DNA from: Denitratimonas sp037478135
GTDB lineage: Bacteria > Pseudomonadota > Gammaproteobacteria > Xanthomonadales > Xanthomonadaceae
DNA: 64,000 bases
Assembly: GCF_037478135.1 (NCBI RefSeq)
Contig: NZ_JBBHDV010000002.1
Location: forward strand, 124,001 to 188,000
Direction: 5' to 3'
Shown: positions 43,045 through 51,441 of the stretch, in pieces
Numbering within the stretch: the stretch's first letter is position 1
How the letters are laid out: each line of letters opens with the position of its first letter
Notes under the pieces: generated by a model
The model's input: the letters and a program-made list of their open reading frames with translations, nothing else
What the model was told of the DNA's origin: nothing
The model's database searches: none
Program-made: the position numbers and the translations under genes

Positions 43045-44180
43045 AGCTGATTCACGTTTTGCCCCATATCAACGTCGAAGCCTCCGGCCCGTCCTACTCA
43101 GTACCGCGCCTTTGTCAATCGCTTGCCGGGCGCGGTCACCAAGTGACGTTGTCGTGCCTGCATGCCGGGCGGGAGATCCCAGGGGTAGAGCTGTCCGTGC
43201 ACCCACAGTGGCCTGTGCTGCGTCGTTTTGCTATTTCGCCTGGCCATGCCCGGGCATTGGCGGGGGCAGCGAGGCAGGTAGATATCGTGCACAACCACAG
43301 CCTGTGGTCGATGGTGAATGTTGCTTCGGGTTGGGTGGTGCCTGGAAAGCGGGCAAAACTGGTGACTTCGCCTCGCGGCACCTTGTCCGAATGGGCGCTT
43401 TCGCTCAGCAAGCGGCGCAAGCAACTGCTGTGGCCGGTGCAGAAGCGCGCGCTTTCGAGGGCTGATCTGTTGCACGCGACCAGCGGGGAAGAATACGCCG
43501 ACATCCGTCGAGCCGGTTTCACTGCGCCCGTGGCCATCATCCCAAATGGGATCGACCTTCCCCCAATGCTCGCCACTCGGATACAGAGTGAGGGCGTGCG
43601 AACTCTATTATTCCTGTCTCGCATCCACCCCACGAAAGGCATTGAGCGGCTTCTGGATGCCTGGGCACCACTTGAACACCGCCATCAGGATTGGCAACTG
43701 AAGATCGTAGGCCCAGGGGAAGCCGACTACATCGCTGGGCTACAGGCGCAGGTCGAACGTATCGGTGCACGTCGAGTCGTGTTTCCAGGACCTCTGTACG
43801 GACAGGACAAGGCAGCCGCCTACCGCAATGCGGACCTGTTTGTGCTGCCCACACACTCGGAAAATTTCGGTATGGCCGTGGCCGAGTCGCTTGCATACGA
43901 ATGCCCTGCCATAGTGGCTCGCGGTGCGCCATGGTCGGGGCTGGAAACTGAAGGATGTGGCTGGTGGATTCCCAACGACGTGGACAGTCTGCGTGCCACC
44001 CTGGATATCGCCATGTCGCTCCCCAGAAGTCAACTCCACGACATGGGTGCGAAAGGTCGCCTTTGGATGCAACGGGACTTTTCGTGGGATGCGATCGCCG
44101 CGAGTATGGAGGCTGCCTATCAATGGATTGGTGAAGGTGGGACGCGTCCGCCCTGTGTTCACGAGGTGGGGAGTATGTGA
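43041..44180 (+). CDS. GT4 glycosyltransferase
   Basis: A 379-aa GT-B enzyme. The N-terminus is LIHVLPHINVEASGPSYSVP, followed by VDIVHNHSLWSMVNVASGW and KLVTSPRGTLSEWALSLSK, the P-R-G-T-L-S-E-W form typical of a WcaA/WbyK-like GT4 subgroup. The donor domain shows LLFLSRIHPTKGIERLLDAW, LKIVGPGEADYIAGL, LFVLPTHSENFGMAVAESLA and APWSGLETEGCGWWI. Sugar unknown. More GC-rich than its two flanking neighbours. Its stop overlaps the methyltransferase start. Confidence 0.87.
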   Translation: MKLIHVLPHINVEASGPSYSVPRLCQSLAGRGHQVTLSCLHAGREIPGVELSVHPQWPVLRRFAISPGHARALAGAARQVDIVHNHSLWSMVNVASGWVVPGKRAKLVTSPRGTLSEWALSLSKRRKQLLWPVQKRALSRADLLHATSGEEYADIRRAGFTAPVAIIPNGIDLPPMLATRIQSEGVRTLLFLSRIHPTKGIERLLDAWAPLEHRHQDWQLKIVGPGEADYIAGLQAQVERIGARRVVFPGPLYGQDKAAAYRNADLFVLPTHSENFGMAVAESLAYECPAIVARGAPWSGLETEGCGWWIPNDVDSLRATLDIAMSLPRSQLHDMGAKGRLWMQRDFSWDAIAASMEAAYQWIGEGGTRPPCVHEVGSM

Positions 44181-45106
44181 TGAGCGGTATGGGAGGCACC
44201 TGTCGTGTATGCGGAAGTGCGTTGCTCGAGTGGCGACGCCCTTGGTTATCATTTAAATGGGGAAGATGTGGGATTTGCTGTTCTGTTCAAAAAATCATCA
44301 GTGAATTGGAGTATTGGAATCTCAATCCTTCGTATGATCCCGGCTATCAGTCTGGTAACACTGATTTATCGGACTTACTTGTGCGCATGGATGTAGATGG
44401 AAAGGAGAAGCTGCTTAGGAAGTTTTTTCCTGAGGTGAGGGCGGGGGGGCGACTGCTCGATATAGGCTGTGGGATGGGGGGGTTCCTGCTTGCGGGGATG
44501 CGTGCAGGGCTTAAAGTAAGAGGGGTGGAGCCGAGCGCCTCTCATAGCAAAGCGGCAACTGAGTTGTTCGATTTGGACGTGGTCTCCGGATACTATAAAA
44601 AGGGGATGTTTGAGGAAAAGTTTGACATTGTAATTTTGTCGCATGTAATCGAGCATATCTATCAGCCTGGTGAGTTTCTTGAATGTGTTGTGGACGCACT
44701 TGCCCCTGGTGGAAGGCTTCTTGTGATAACGCCAAATGCTCAGGCACTGACTGCAAAGCTATGCGGAAGATACTGGTCAATGTACAAGCCGATCGATCAT
44801 GTCACGATGATTGGGAGCTCGGCTGTTGAATACCTTGTTCCAAACGGAACGAGCCTTGAATTGATCCGTACGAATGAATGGAGTGGAGAGTTTGCCGCAC
44901 ACTTGATCTCCGCAATTCGTACTTTCCTTCGTCCGGAAGTTGCGAATGTGGAATCTACTGGACATGCCTCATCTACAAAGCAATCGACGCTGAGTTCGAC
45001 GCTTCGGATAGCTCTGGCCGTATTTTCACTTCCATTTAAGTGGGTGGGTCGCTTGACCGGACGTCAATCATGTCTCTACTTTGTTCTGAAGAAAGAAGGA
45101 AAGTAG
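44180..45106 (+). CDS. Class I SAM-dependent methyltransferase
   Basis: A methyltransferase of about 308 aa. It begins with a zinc-like Cys cluster (CRVCGSALLEW, then GRCGICCSVQ). The SAM-binding motif I is RLLDIGCGMGGFLLAGM near 90, with VRGVEPSASHSKAA as motif II and FDIVILSHVIEHI with GGRLLVITPN further on. That arrangement is typical of sugar or lipid-linked intermediate methylases in polysaccharide loci. Both GTG (44177) and ATG (44180) starts overlap the previous stop; ATG is preferred. AT-rich codon use. Confidence 0.83.
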   Translation: MSGMGGTCRVCGSALLEWRRPWLSFKWGRCGICCSVQKIISELEYWNLNPSYDPGYQSGNTDLSDLLVRMDVDGKEKLLRKFFPEVRAGGRLLDIGCGMGGFLLAGMRAGLKVRGVEPSASHSKAATELFDLDVVSGYYKKGMFEEKFDIVILSHVIEHIYQPGEFLECVVDALAPGGRLLVITPNAQALTAKLCGRYWSMYKPIDHVTMIGSSAVEYLVPNGTSLELIRTNEWSGEFAAHLISAIRTFLRPEVANVESTGHASSTKQSTLSSTLRIALAVFSLPFKWVGRLTGRQSCLYFVLKKEGK

Positions 45107-45111
45107 TGGCA

Positions 45112-45999
45112 ATGGCAGTCCGAGAAGAAAAATGGCCTGTTCCGATTGCTGTAATTATGATCTCACTGAATGAGGCCCATAATATGGCAGCGGTTTTGGA
45201 TAACCTTAAAGGTTGGGCACAGGAGGTGTTCCTGGTAGACAGTTACAGCGCCGACGACACGGTGGATATCGCTTTGGCTAATGGTGTGCATGTGGTTCAG
45301 AGGAAATTCCGTGGGTTCGGTGACCAGTGGAACTTTGCACTGAAGAGCCTGCCGATTACTGCACCATGGACGATGAAGCTGGATCCAGATGAGCGGTTGA
45401 CTGCGGAACTGAAGAGTTCAATTGAAGAAGCGGTCGCAGAAGGGCGCGCGGATGGCTTCTCGCTGGATCGAAGGCTGTGGTTCATGGGCAAGGCGTTGCC
45501 TGTGCGGCAGAACATTCTGCGAGTGTGGAAAACCGGGCAGTGCAGGTTTACCGATGTTGCTGTCAATGAGCATCCGATTGTTGAGGGGCGGGTCTTGAAG
45601 GTTTCGGGAGTAATGGAGCATCACGACAGCCCGAACCTTCATCACTGGTACCACAAGCAGAATCAGTACTCGTCGGCAGAGGCTGCTCGGATTGTGGCGA
45701 AGTCCGGATTTGCACAAACGCCCGCGCTATTGGGAACCCCGCTGCAGCGTCGTATGTGGGTGAAGAAGTGGTTTGACCGCGTTCCCTTCAGGTTCTTCGG
45801 TGTTTTTGTGTACTACTACCTGTTCCGTGGCCTTTGGCGAGCAGGGTGGACTGGATACGCATGGTCTCGATTGCGGTCGCACGTCTACATGATGCGCCAC
45901 TTCAAGGCAGTAGAGATGGATCGCCTTGGCCAGAGTTCCTACACCAAAGTTGCCAGCGGAACTGGGGCTGCTGATAGCCGCGTCGCACAATTCGATTGA
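45112..45999 (+). CDS. GT2 glycosyltransferase (WaaE/KdtX-like)
   Basis: A 295-aa inverting glycosyltransferase of family 2, WaaE/LgtF-type subgroup. Motifs are IAVIMISLNEAHNMAAVLDNL at the start (given as VIMISLNEAHNMAAVL), EVFLVDSYSADDTVDIA with the Asp of the nucleotide site, FRGFGDQWNFAL, MKLDPDERLT as the D-x-D type metal site and MEHHDSPNLHHWYHKQNQYS. Probably adds a sugar to the repeat unit. The start at 45112 sits 5 bp after the methyltransferase stop; an upstream ATG at 45070 overlaps it. Followed by the two-domain oxidoreductase 7 bp downstream. Confidence 0.87.
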   Translation: MAVREEKWPVPIAVIMISLNEAHNMAAVLDNLKGWAQEVFLVDSYSADDTVDIALANGVHVVQRKFRGFGDQWNFALKSLPITAPWTMKLDPDERLTAELKSSIEEAVAEGRADGFSLDRRLWFMGKALPVRQNILRVWKTGQCRFTDVAVNEHPIVEGRVLKVSGVMEHHDSPNLHHWYHKQNQYSSAEAARIVAKSGFAQTPALLGTPLQRRMWVKKWFDRVPFRFFGVFVYYYLFRGLWRAGWTGYAWSRLRSHVYMMRHFKAVEMDRLGQSSYTKVASGTGAADSRVAQFD

Positions 46000-46006
46000 G
46001 CATTTG

Positions 46007-48187
46007 ATGAAACAGATCCTCCAAAGCCTCAAGGACGGCACCACCCAGCTGGCTGATGTCCCCACTCCGCAGGTATCTACCGGCAGCCTGCTCATCCATA
46101 CCTCGACCACGCTGGTCTCCGCCGGCACCGAGCGCATGCTGGTGGATTTCGGCAAGGCCAATCTGTTGAACAAGGTGCGCCAGCAACCGGACAAGGTGCG
46201 CATGGTGCTGGACAAGGTACGCACCGATGGGCTGGCTACCACGATCGAAGCGGTGCAGAGCAAGCTCGATCAGCCGCTGGCGCTGGGCTACTGCAATGTC
46301 GGCGTGGTGGCAGAGCTGGGCCGGGGTGTTGAAGGCTTCGCCGTGGGCGAGCGCGTGGTCAGCAACGGCAAGCACGCCGAGGTGGTGTGCGTGCCGAAGA
46401 ACCTGTGCGCCAAGATCCCGGACGGCGTGTCGGACGAGGCCGCCTCGTTCACCGTGCTCGCGGCCATCGGCCTGCAGGGCATCCGACTGGTAAATCCGAC
46501 CATGGGCGAGTGCGTGGTGGTCACGGGTCTGGGCCTGATCGGCCTGGTCACCGTGCAGATGCTGCGCGCGCAGGGCTGCCGGGTGCTGGGCATCGACTTC
46601 GATCCGGCGCGGCTGGCGCTGGCACGCCAGTTCGGTGCCGAGGTGGTCAATCCCGGCGCGGGCGAAGACGTGCTGGCCGCAGCCCAGGCTTTCTCCCGCG
46701 GCCGCGGCGTGGACGCGGTGATCATCACCGCCTCCACCAAGAGCAACGAGCCGGTCAGCCAGGCCGCGCAGATGTGCCGCAAGCGTGGCCGCATAGTGCT
46801 GGTGGGCGTGGTGGGGCTGGAGCTGTCGCGTGCCGATTTCTACGAGAAAGAACTGACGTTTCAGGTCAGCTGCAGCTACGGCCCGGGCCGCTACGACCCT
46901 TCCTACGAGGAGGGCGGCAACGACTATCCGGTGGGCTTCGTGCGCTGGACCGAGCAGCGCAACTTCGAGGCCGTGCTGGATCTGATGGCCTCGGGCCAAC
47001 TGGACGTGGCGCCGCTGGTCTCGCATCGCTTCAGGCTGGAGCAGGCGGTGGAAGCGTACGAGCTGCTGTCCAGCGGCGAGCCTTCGCTCGGGATTGTGTT
47101 GCAGTACCCACGAGATGATGCGGCGGGGTTGGGGCGCAGGACGGTTCAGTTGGGTGGCGAATCCTCACCCCAACCCCTCTCCCGGGGGGAGAGGGGCTCT
47201 GCATCCGTGGCGTTTTTGGGCGCGGGCAACTATGCAGGGCGGGTGCTGATTCCGGCGTTCAAGGCGGCCGGTGCGTCATTGCGCACCGTGGTGAGCAGCG
47301 GCGGTGTGAGTGCGGTGCACTACGGGAAGAAGCATGGCTTTGCCCAGGCTTCGACCGATGCGGCGGCGGTGCTGGAAGATCCTGCCATCGACACCGTAGT
47401 GGTGGCCACCCGGCACGATGCGCATGCGCGCCAGGTATTGGCGGCGCTGCGCGCGGGCAAGCATGTGTTCTGCGAGAAGCCGTTGTGTTTGACACTTGAG
47501 GAACTGGTGGAGATTGAGGTCGCAGCAAAAAGCGGACCCCCACCCCAACCCTCCCCCGCAGGCGGGAGAGGGAGCGAAAGACCGCTGCTGATGGTGGGCT
47601 TCAACCGCCGCTTCGCCCCGCAGGTGGTGAAGATCAAACAGCTGCTGGCCACCGTGGCCGAGCCCAAGAGCTTCGTCATGACCGTCAACGCCGGTGCGAT
47701 TCCAGCCGACCATTGGACCCAGGACAAGGCCGTGGGCGGCGGGCGCATCGTGGGCGAGGGCTGCCACTTCATCGACCTGCTGCGGCATCTGGCCGGGGCG
47801 CCGATCGTGGGGCATCACGCGGTGGCGATGGGTGCGCATCCGGCGGTGGAAATTGCCGACGACAAGGCCACGATTACTTTGCAGTTCGCCGATGGATCGT
47901 TCGGCACCGTGCATTATCTGGCCAACGGCGACAAGGGCTTTCCCAAGGAGCGCCTTGAAGTGTTCTGCGCCGGCCGCGTGCTCCAGCTCGACAACTTTCG
48001 GAAGCTGAGGGGATGGGGATGGAAGGACTTCAAGAAGATGAACCTTTGGCGCCAGGACAAGGGGCAGGCGGCGTGCGCCAGGGCGTTTGTGGAGGCAGTG
48101 AAAGCGGGTTCGCCATCGCCGATCCCGCTGGACGAAGTGATCGAGGTGAGTCGGGTGAGTGTTGAGGTGCAGCGGGATTTGGGCTGA
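46007..48187 (+). CDS. Two-domain oxidoreductase (zinc-type dehydrogenase fused to Gfo/Idh/MocA), with two in-frame repeats
   Basis: A 726-aa protein of the bi-domain oxidoreductase type found in EPS loci. Residues 1-365 form a medium-chain alcohol dehydrogenase-like half (VSAGTERMLVDFGKANL, GYCNVGVV, VVVTGLGLIGLVTVQML and ASFTVLAAIGLQG). Residues from about 400 form a Gfo/Idh/MocA half (VAFLGAGNYAGRVLIPAF, CEKPLCLTLEELVEIE, VGFNRRFAPQ and GRIVGEGCHFIDLLRHL). Two palindromic repeats are translated in frame: SPQPLSRGERG in the linker and PPPQPSPAGGRG just before VGFNRRF. Both sit in likely loops. Its partner is probably the heparinase-like gene at 52.3 kb, often found with it. The reaction is unknown. 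Confidence 0.85.
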   Translation: MKQILQSLKDGTTQLADVPTPQVSTGSLLIHTSTTLVSAGTERMLVDFGKANLLNKVRQQPDKVRMVLDKVRTDGLATTIEAVQSKLDQPLALGYCNVGVVAELGRGVEGFAVGERVVSNGKHAEVVCVPKNLCAKIPDGVSDEAASFTVLAAIGLQGIRLVNPTMGECVVVTGLGLIGLVTVQMLRAQGCRVLGIDFDPARLALARQFGAEVVNPGAGEDVLAAAQAFSRGRGVDAVIITASTKSNEPVSQAAQMCRKRGRIVLVGVVGLELSRADFYEKELTFQVSCSYGPGRYDPSYEEGGNDYPVGFVRWTEQRNFEAVLDLMASGQLDVAPLVSHRFRLEQAVEAYELLSSGEPSLGIVLQYPRDDAAGLGRRTVQLGGESSPQPLSRGERGSASVAFLGAGNYAGRVLIPAFKAAGASLRTVVSSGGVSAVHYGKKHGFAQASTDAAAVLEDPAIDTVVVATRHDAHARQVLAALRAGKHVFCEKPLCLTLEELVEIEVAAKSGPPPQPSPAGGRGSERPLLMVGFNRRFAPQVVKIKQLLATVAEPKSFVMTVNAGAIPADHWTQDKAVGGGRIVGEGCHFIDLLRHLAGAPIVGHHAVAMGAHPAVEIADDKATITLQFADGSFGTVHYLANGDKGFPKERLEVFCAGRVLQLDNFRKLRGWGWKDFKKMNLWRQDKGQAACARAFVEAVKAGSPSPIPLDEVIEVSRVSVEVQRDLG
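47164..47199. repeat. GC-rich palindromic repeat inside a coding gene
   Basis: CCCCTCTCCC (47174-47183) and GGGAGAGGGG (47187-47196) form a perfect 10-bp stem with a 3-base loop, preceded by TCACCCCAA. It is read in frame as SPQPLSRGERG in the oxidoreductase linker. Confidence 0.85.
47537..47575. repeat. Second GC-rich palindromic repeat inside the same gene
   Basis: CCCACCCCAACCCTCCCCCG followed by AGGCGGGAGAGGG, of the same type as the repeat at 47164. The core CCCGC-AG-GCGGG is palindromic. It is read in frame as PPPQPSPAGGRG. Confidence 0.82.
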
Positions 48188-48226
48188 AATGAGGGCCTGG
48201 TACGGTGGTGGGTGGGTATCATTTAT

Positions 48227-48287
48227 TCCCGGTCGGGATAAATATCTTGACACAAGTACATGTCTGGATAAATGATCCCGAGCGGGA
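48227..48287. promoter_or_regulatory. hipBA promoter with paired operators
   Basis: Two copies of TCCCG-N2-CGGGA lie at 48227-48238 and 48276-48287, 49 bp apart centre to centre, flanked by A/T. A TTGACA at 48247-48252 between them and AATGAT at 48271-48276 (18-bp spacing) make a likely promoter. The pattern fits HipB-type operators and autorepression of the hipBA pair that follows. Confidence 0.7.
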
Positions 48288-48309
48288 ATGACTGACCTCT
48301 ATCTGTCTG

Positions 48310-48558
48310 ATGCTCTCCAAATTTTCCCGTACGGGTTCACTAACGGTACTGACCGATGTCAGCACTCTGGGCGCCGCCGTGCGCCAAGCGCGCAAGGTCC
48401 ACGGCCTGACCCAGGCGGATCTGGCCGGTCTGGCCGGCACCGGCCCCCGCTTCATCAGCGAGCTGGAGCGCGGTAAGGACAGCACCGAGTTGGGCAAGGT
48501 GATGGATGTGCTTGCCGTGCTGGGCTTGCGCCTGCTGCTGGCGGGGGGGGACGCATGA
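48310..48558 (+). CDS. hipB: HipB-like XRE antitoxin
   Basis: An 82-aa XRE-type DNA-binding protein: TLGAAVRQARKVHGLTQADL, then AGLAGTGPRFISELERGKDS and LGKVMDVLAVLGLRLLL. This is the standard HipB/y4mF layout, binding both the HipA toxin and the paired operators just upstream. The stop overlaps the hipA start by 4 nt (ATGA). It lies inside the EPS locus with its own promoter. Confidence 0.88.
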   Translation: MLSKFSRTGSLTVLTDVSTLGAAVRQARKVHGLTQADLAGLAGTGPRFISELERGKDSTELGKVMDVLAVLGLRLLLAGGDA

Positions 48559-49814
48559 TCGAACGGCTGGAAGTGGAGCTGTTCGGGCAGCCTGCGGGAA
48601 CGCTGGAGATTTCCGGGCCCCTGCGCAGCCCGGAGGACTGGGCCTTCACCTATCACGAAGCTTACGTCGGCTCCGGAGCGCCCGCGCTTTCGGTGACGAT
48701 GCTGGTACGTGAAGCGCCCTGGGTCGGCGCGGTGGCACGCAACTGGTTCTGCAATCTGTTGCCCGAAGGCGCGGTGCGCCAGGCCATCGTGCAGCGGTTG
48801 CGTATTCCCCACGACGACTTCAGCCTGCTGGCCGCCATTGGAGGTGAGTGTGCGGGTGCGGTCAGCCTGCGCGTGCCGGGGGCGCCGGCTGAGGCGGCCG
48901 ACGCGGACGAGACCGATCTGGAAGCGGTCCTGTTCCTGCAGGGTGACGAGGGCGGCGAAGGCAGTTGGGCGCTGGCGGGTACGCCGATGCGGCTGTCTCT
49001 GGCCGGCGCACAGGACAAGCTGGCGGTGGTGGCCGAGGATGATGGCCGTCTGCGCCTGCCACACCGGGGCGAGCCCAGCACCCACATCCTGAAGCCGGAC
49101 AGCCGTCGTTTCCGCGGGTTGCGTGATGCCGAGGCACTGGGCCTGGCGCTGGCACGGGATCTTGGCTTGGATGCTGCGTCCTCGCGATTGGTTGAAGTGC
49201 TGGACCGGCCCGCGCTGCTGATCGAGCGCTATGACCGCGTTCGTGTCTCCGACGGCACGCTGCAGCGGCTGCATCAGGAGGATTTCTGCCAGGCGCTGGG
49301 CTACCCGGACGGGCTCAAGTACGAAGCAGGTGGCGGGCCGGGTCTGGCCGCCTGTTCGGCCCTGGTGCGTAGGCTGGCTCTGGGCCCCGCTGCGGTGCAG
49401 GGCTTGCTGGATTGGGTGGTGTTCAACGCGCTGATTGGCAATGCCGATGCGCACGCCAAGAACCTGTCCCTGCTGTGCGACCGCGACGGGCAACGCAGGC
49501 TGGCACCGCTGTACGACCTGGTGCCCACCATCTATCTGCCCGAGTCGCTGGTGGACCGCACGCCTGCCATGCGCATCGGCGATGCTGCTGGCATCGACCA
49601 GGTAAGCGCGGATGACTGGACGGCCTTCGCCACGGCGGCGGGCTATCGCAAACCTTATGTGCTCGGCCGGGTGCGCTCACTGGCCGCCATGATTCTGGAG
49701 CGTCTGGCGGACGTCGGCGCCGGGGTGGTGGAGCAGGGCGGCGATCCGGAGCGCATGGAGCGGGTGATGGTCGCCGTTGCCGGCAATGTCCGACGCCATA
49801 TCGACACACTTTGA
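48555..49814 (+). CDS. hipA: HipA-like Ser/Thr kinase toxin
   Basis: A 419-aa HipA-family toxin, known in its family for phosphorylating glutamyl-tRNA synthetase and causing growth arrest. The N-terminal lobe contains NLLPEGAVRQAIVQRL and LLAAIGGECAGAVSL. The kinase core has SLAGAQDKLAVV (loop), STHILKP, LIERYDR, the catalytic NALIGNADAHAKNLSLL and RLAPLYDLVPT (metal-binding D). All main catalytic residues are present, so it looks functional. Translated with hipB by a 4-nt overlap. The 22-bp gap to wecB means read-through is possible. Confidence 0.9.
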   Translation: MIERLEVELFGQPAGTLEISGPLRSPEDWAFTYHEAYVGSGAPALSVTMLVREAPWVGAVARNWFCNLLPEGAVRQAIVQRLRIPHDDFSLLAAIGGECAGAVSLRVPGAPAEAADADETDLEAVLFLQGDEGGEGSWALAGTPMRLSLAGAQDKLAVVAEDDGRLRLPHRGEPSTHILKPDSRRFRGLRDAEALGLALARDLGLDAASSRLVEVLDRPALLIERYDRVRVSDGTLQRLHQEDFCQALGYPDGLKYEAGGGPGLAACSALVRRLALGPAAVQGLLDWVVFNALIGNADAHAKNLSLLCDRDGQRRLAPLYDLVPTIYLPESLVDRTPAMRIGDAAGIDQVSADDWTAFATAAGYRKPYVLGRVRSLAAMILERLADVGAGVVEQGGDPERMERVMVAVAGNVRRHIDTL

Positions 49815-49836
49815 ATCCGTAGGGGAAGTGAACTAC

Positions 49837-50928
49837 ATGCTGATCGATATCATCGCGGGCGCACGTCCGAACTTCATGAAGATCGCGCCGATCATCAAAG
49901 CGCTGGAGGCGCGCAAGGCCGAGAGCGGGCCGCTGCGCTACCGACTGGTCCACACCGGCCAACACTACGACCCGCGCATGTCGGGGGATTTCTTCGAGCA
50001 GCTGGGCATTCCCGAGCCCGATGTGAATCTGGAGGTCGGCTCCGGCACACAGGCCGAGCAGGCGGCGGGGATCATGATCGGTTACGAGAAGCTGCTGCTC
50101 GGTGAGCGTAGCGCGCTGTGCCTGGTGGTGGGTGATGTGACTTCGACCATGGCCTGCGCGATCGCGGCGCAGAAGCTGCACGTGCCGGTGGCGCACGTGG
50201 AGGCCGGCATCCGCTCCGGCGACTGGGGCATGCCGGAAGAGATCAACCGCATGGTGACCGACGCGATCACCAACTGGTTTTTCACCACCAGCGAGATCGC
50301 CAACGCCAACCTGCGCGCGGCTGGTGTAGGCGAGGAGCGCATCTTCTTCGTCGGCAACACCATGATCGACACCCTGCTGGGCAACATGGACCGCCTGCGC
50401 CCGCCGGCGTTCGTGGAGGAACTGGGCCTGGAGGCGGGCGGCTACTTCGTGCTGACCCTGCACCGGCCCTCGAACGTGGACGCCACCGGACCGTTTGCCG
50501 CGCTGCTGACAGCGATAGGCGAGGGTACGCGCGGGCTGCCGGTGGTGTTCCCGGTGCATCCGCGCACCGCCAAGACGCTGCGTGAGTTGCCGGGTTTCCC
50601 CGAGAACATCAAGCTGGTGGATCCGCAGCCCTACCTGGAGTTCAACTGGCTGGTGAAACACGCGAAGGCGGTGATCACCGACTCTGGCGGCATCACGGAA
50701 GAGACCACCGTGATGGGCGTACCCTGCATGACCCTGCGCACTACGACAGAGCGGCCGGAAACGATCAGCATCGGTACCAATGAGCTGCTTGGCACCGATC
50801 CGGCGTCGCTGGCACCGGCATTGGAGAGACTGTTTGACGGCGGGTGGAAGAAGGGTGGCATTCCCGAGAAGTGGGATGGGAAAACGGCGGTGAGGATTGT
50901 GGCCGAATTGGAGCGGCTGCTGTTCTGA
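49837..50928 (+). CDS. wecB: Non-hydrolysing UDP-N-acetylglucosamine 2-epimerase
   Basis: Converts UDP-GlcNAc to UDP-ManNAc, a precursor for the EPS repeat. The 363-aa protein has IIAGARPNFMKIAPIIKAL, YRLVHTGQHYDPRMSGDFFE, VVGDVTSTMACAIAA, VAHVEAGIRSGDWGMPEEIN, NTMIDTLLG, FVLTLHRPSNVD and ITDSGGITEETTVMGVPC, all hallmarks of WecB. The start MLIDIIAG at 49837 is supported by AGGGGAAG 9 bp upstream; an in-frame ATG at 49777 lies inside hipA. ManNAc here could be further oxidised by the TviB-type dehydrogenase. Confidence 0.93.
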   Translation: MLIDIIAGARPNFMKIAPIIKALEARKAESGPLRYRLVHTGQHYDPRMSGDFFEQLGIPEPDVNLEVGSGTQAEQAAGIMIGYEKLLLGERSALCLVVGDVTSTMACAIAAQKLHVPVAHVEAGIRSGDWGMPEEINRMVTDAITNWFFTTSEIANANLRAAGVGEERIFFVGNTMIDTLLGNMDRLRPPAFVEELGLEAGGYFVLTLHRPSNVDATGPFAALLTAIGEGTRGLPVVFPVHPRTAKTLRELPGFPENIKLVDPQPYLEFNWLVKHAKAVITDSGGITEETTVMGVPCMTLRTTTERPETISIGTNELLGTDPASLAPALERLFDGGWKKGGIPEKWDGKTAVRIVAELERLLF

Positions 50929-51030
50929 GTGCCTTCGATAGCTGAAGGTAGAGCTTGCTTTTGTTATGCAACCGATTGATCGTGAACATTATTTTTCAGT
51001 TTTGGGGCGGCAGGCTTCTCTTGTCACTTT

Positions 51031-51048
51031 TATACCTTGAGCGGTATA
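51031..51048. promoter_or_regulatory. Inverted-repeat operator at the RelE-type toxin start
   Basis: TATACC-TTGAGC-GGTATA is a perfect 6-bp dyad ending exactly where the GTG start of the toxin gene begins. Its position suggests autoregulation by the downstream HTH protein. Confidence 0.55.
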
Positions 51049-51441
51049 GTGTATAGACTTTTCATCCATCAGGATGCTGAAGAGGATCTTGAGCAAATTT
51101 GGGACAGCGAGCCGGATGCTGCGGCCCGGATCCTGGTGATGCTAGAGGAGTGCGAGGGCAACCAGGGCCTGTTGGATCGATTGACGCAACACGAGTTCGG
51201 TGCTCGCGGAGTCGACGAGTTCAATGTCAGTCGCTGGCAGGAGCGTTGGCACAAGGGGGACAACCTTTGGCGACTCAAGGTCTGGGATCTGGAAGACAAA
51301 GATCTCCGCTACCGCATCATCTATGCCTTTATTCCGCAGTCACGGCACTACCATGTGCTTGCGATCGCACCACGAGATTTCAACTATGACCCAAGCCATC
51401 CGCTCTACCGGCGCATCATCAACACCTATCAGGAGCTTTGA
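51049..51441 (+). CDS. RelE/ParE-type toxin
   Basis: A 130-aa protein of the RelE/ParE fold (type II toxin), judged from VYRLFIHQDAEEDLEQIW at the start, ENRWHKGDNLWRLKVWDL-like middle (WHKGDNLWRLKVWDL) and a C-terminal RYRIIYAFIPQSRHYHVLAI. It is longer than typical RelE and includes an acidic N-terminal helix. GTG at 51049 is chosen because the dyad operator ends just before it; a TTG at 51037 is also possible. The cognate HTH gene overlaps its end. In RelE-like toxins the basic C-terminal part cuts mRNA, but that cannot be confirmed here. Confidence 0.78.
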   Translation: MYRLFIHQDAEEDLEQIWDSEPDAAARILVMLEECEGNQGLLDRLTQHEFGARGVDEFNVSRWQERWHKGDNLWRLKVWDLEDKDLRYRIIYAFIPQSRHYHVLAIAPRDFNYDPSHPLYRRIINTYQEL

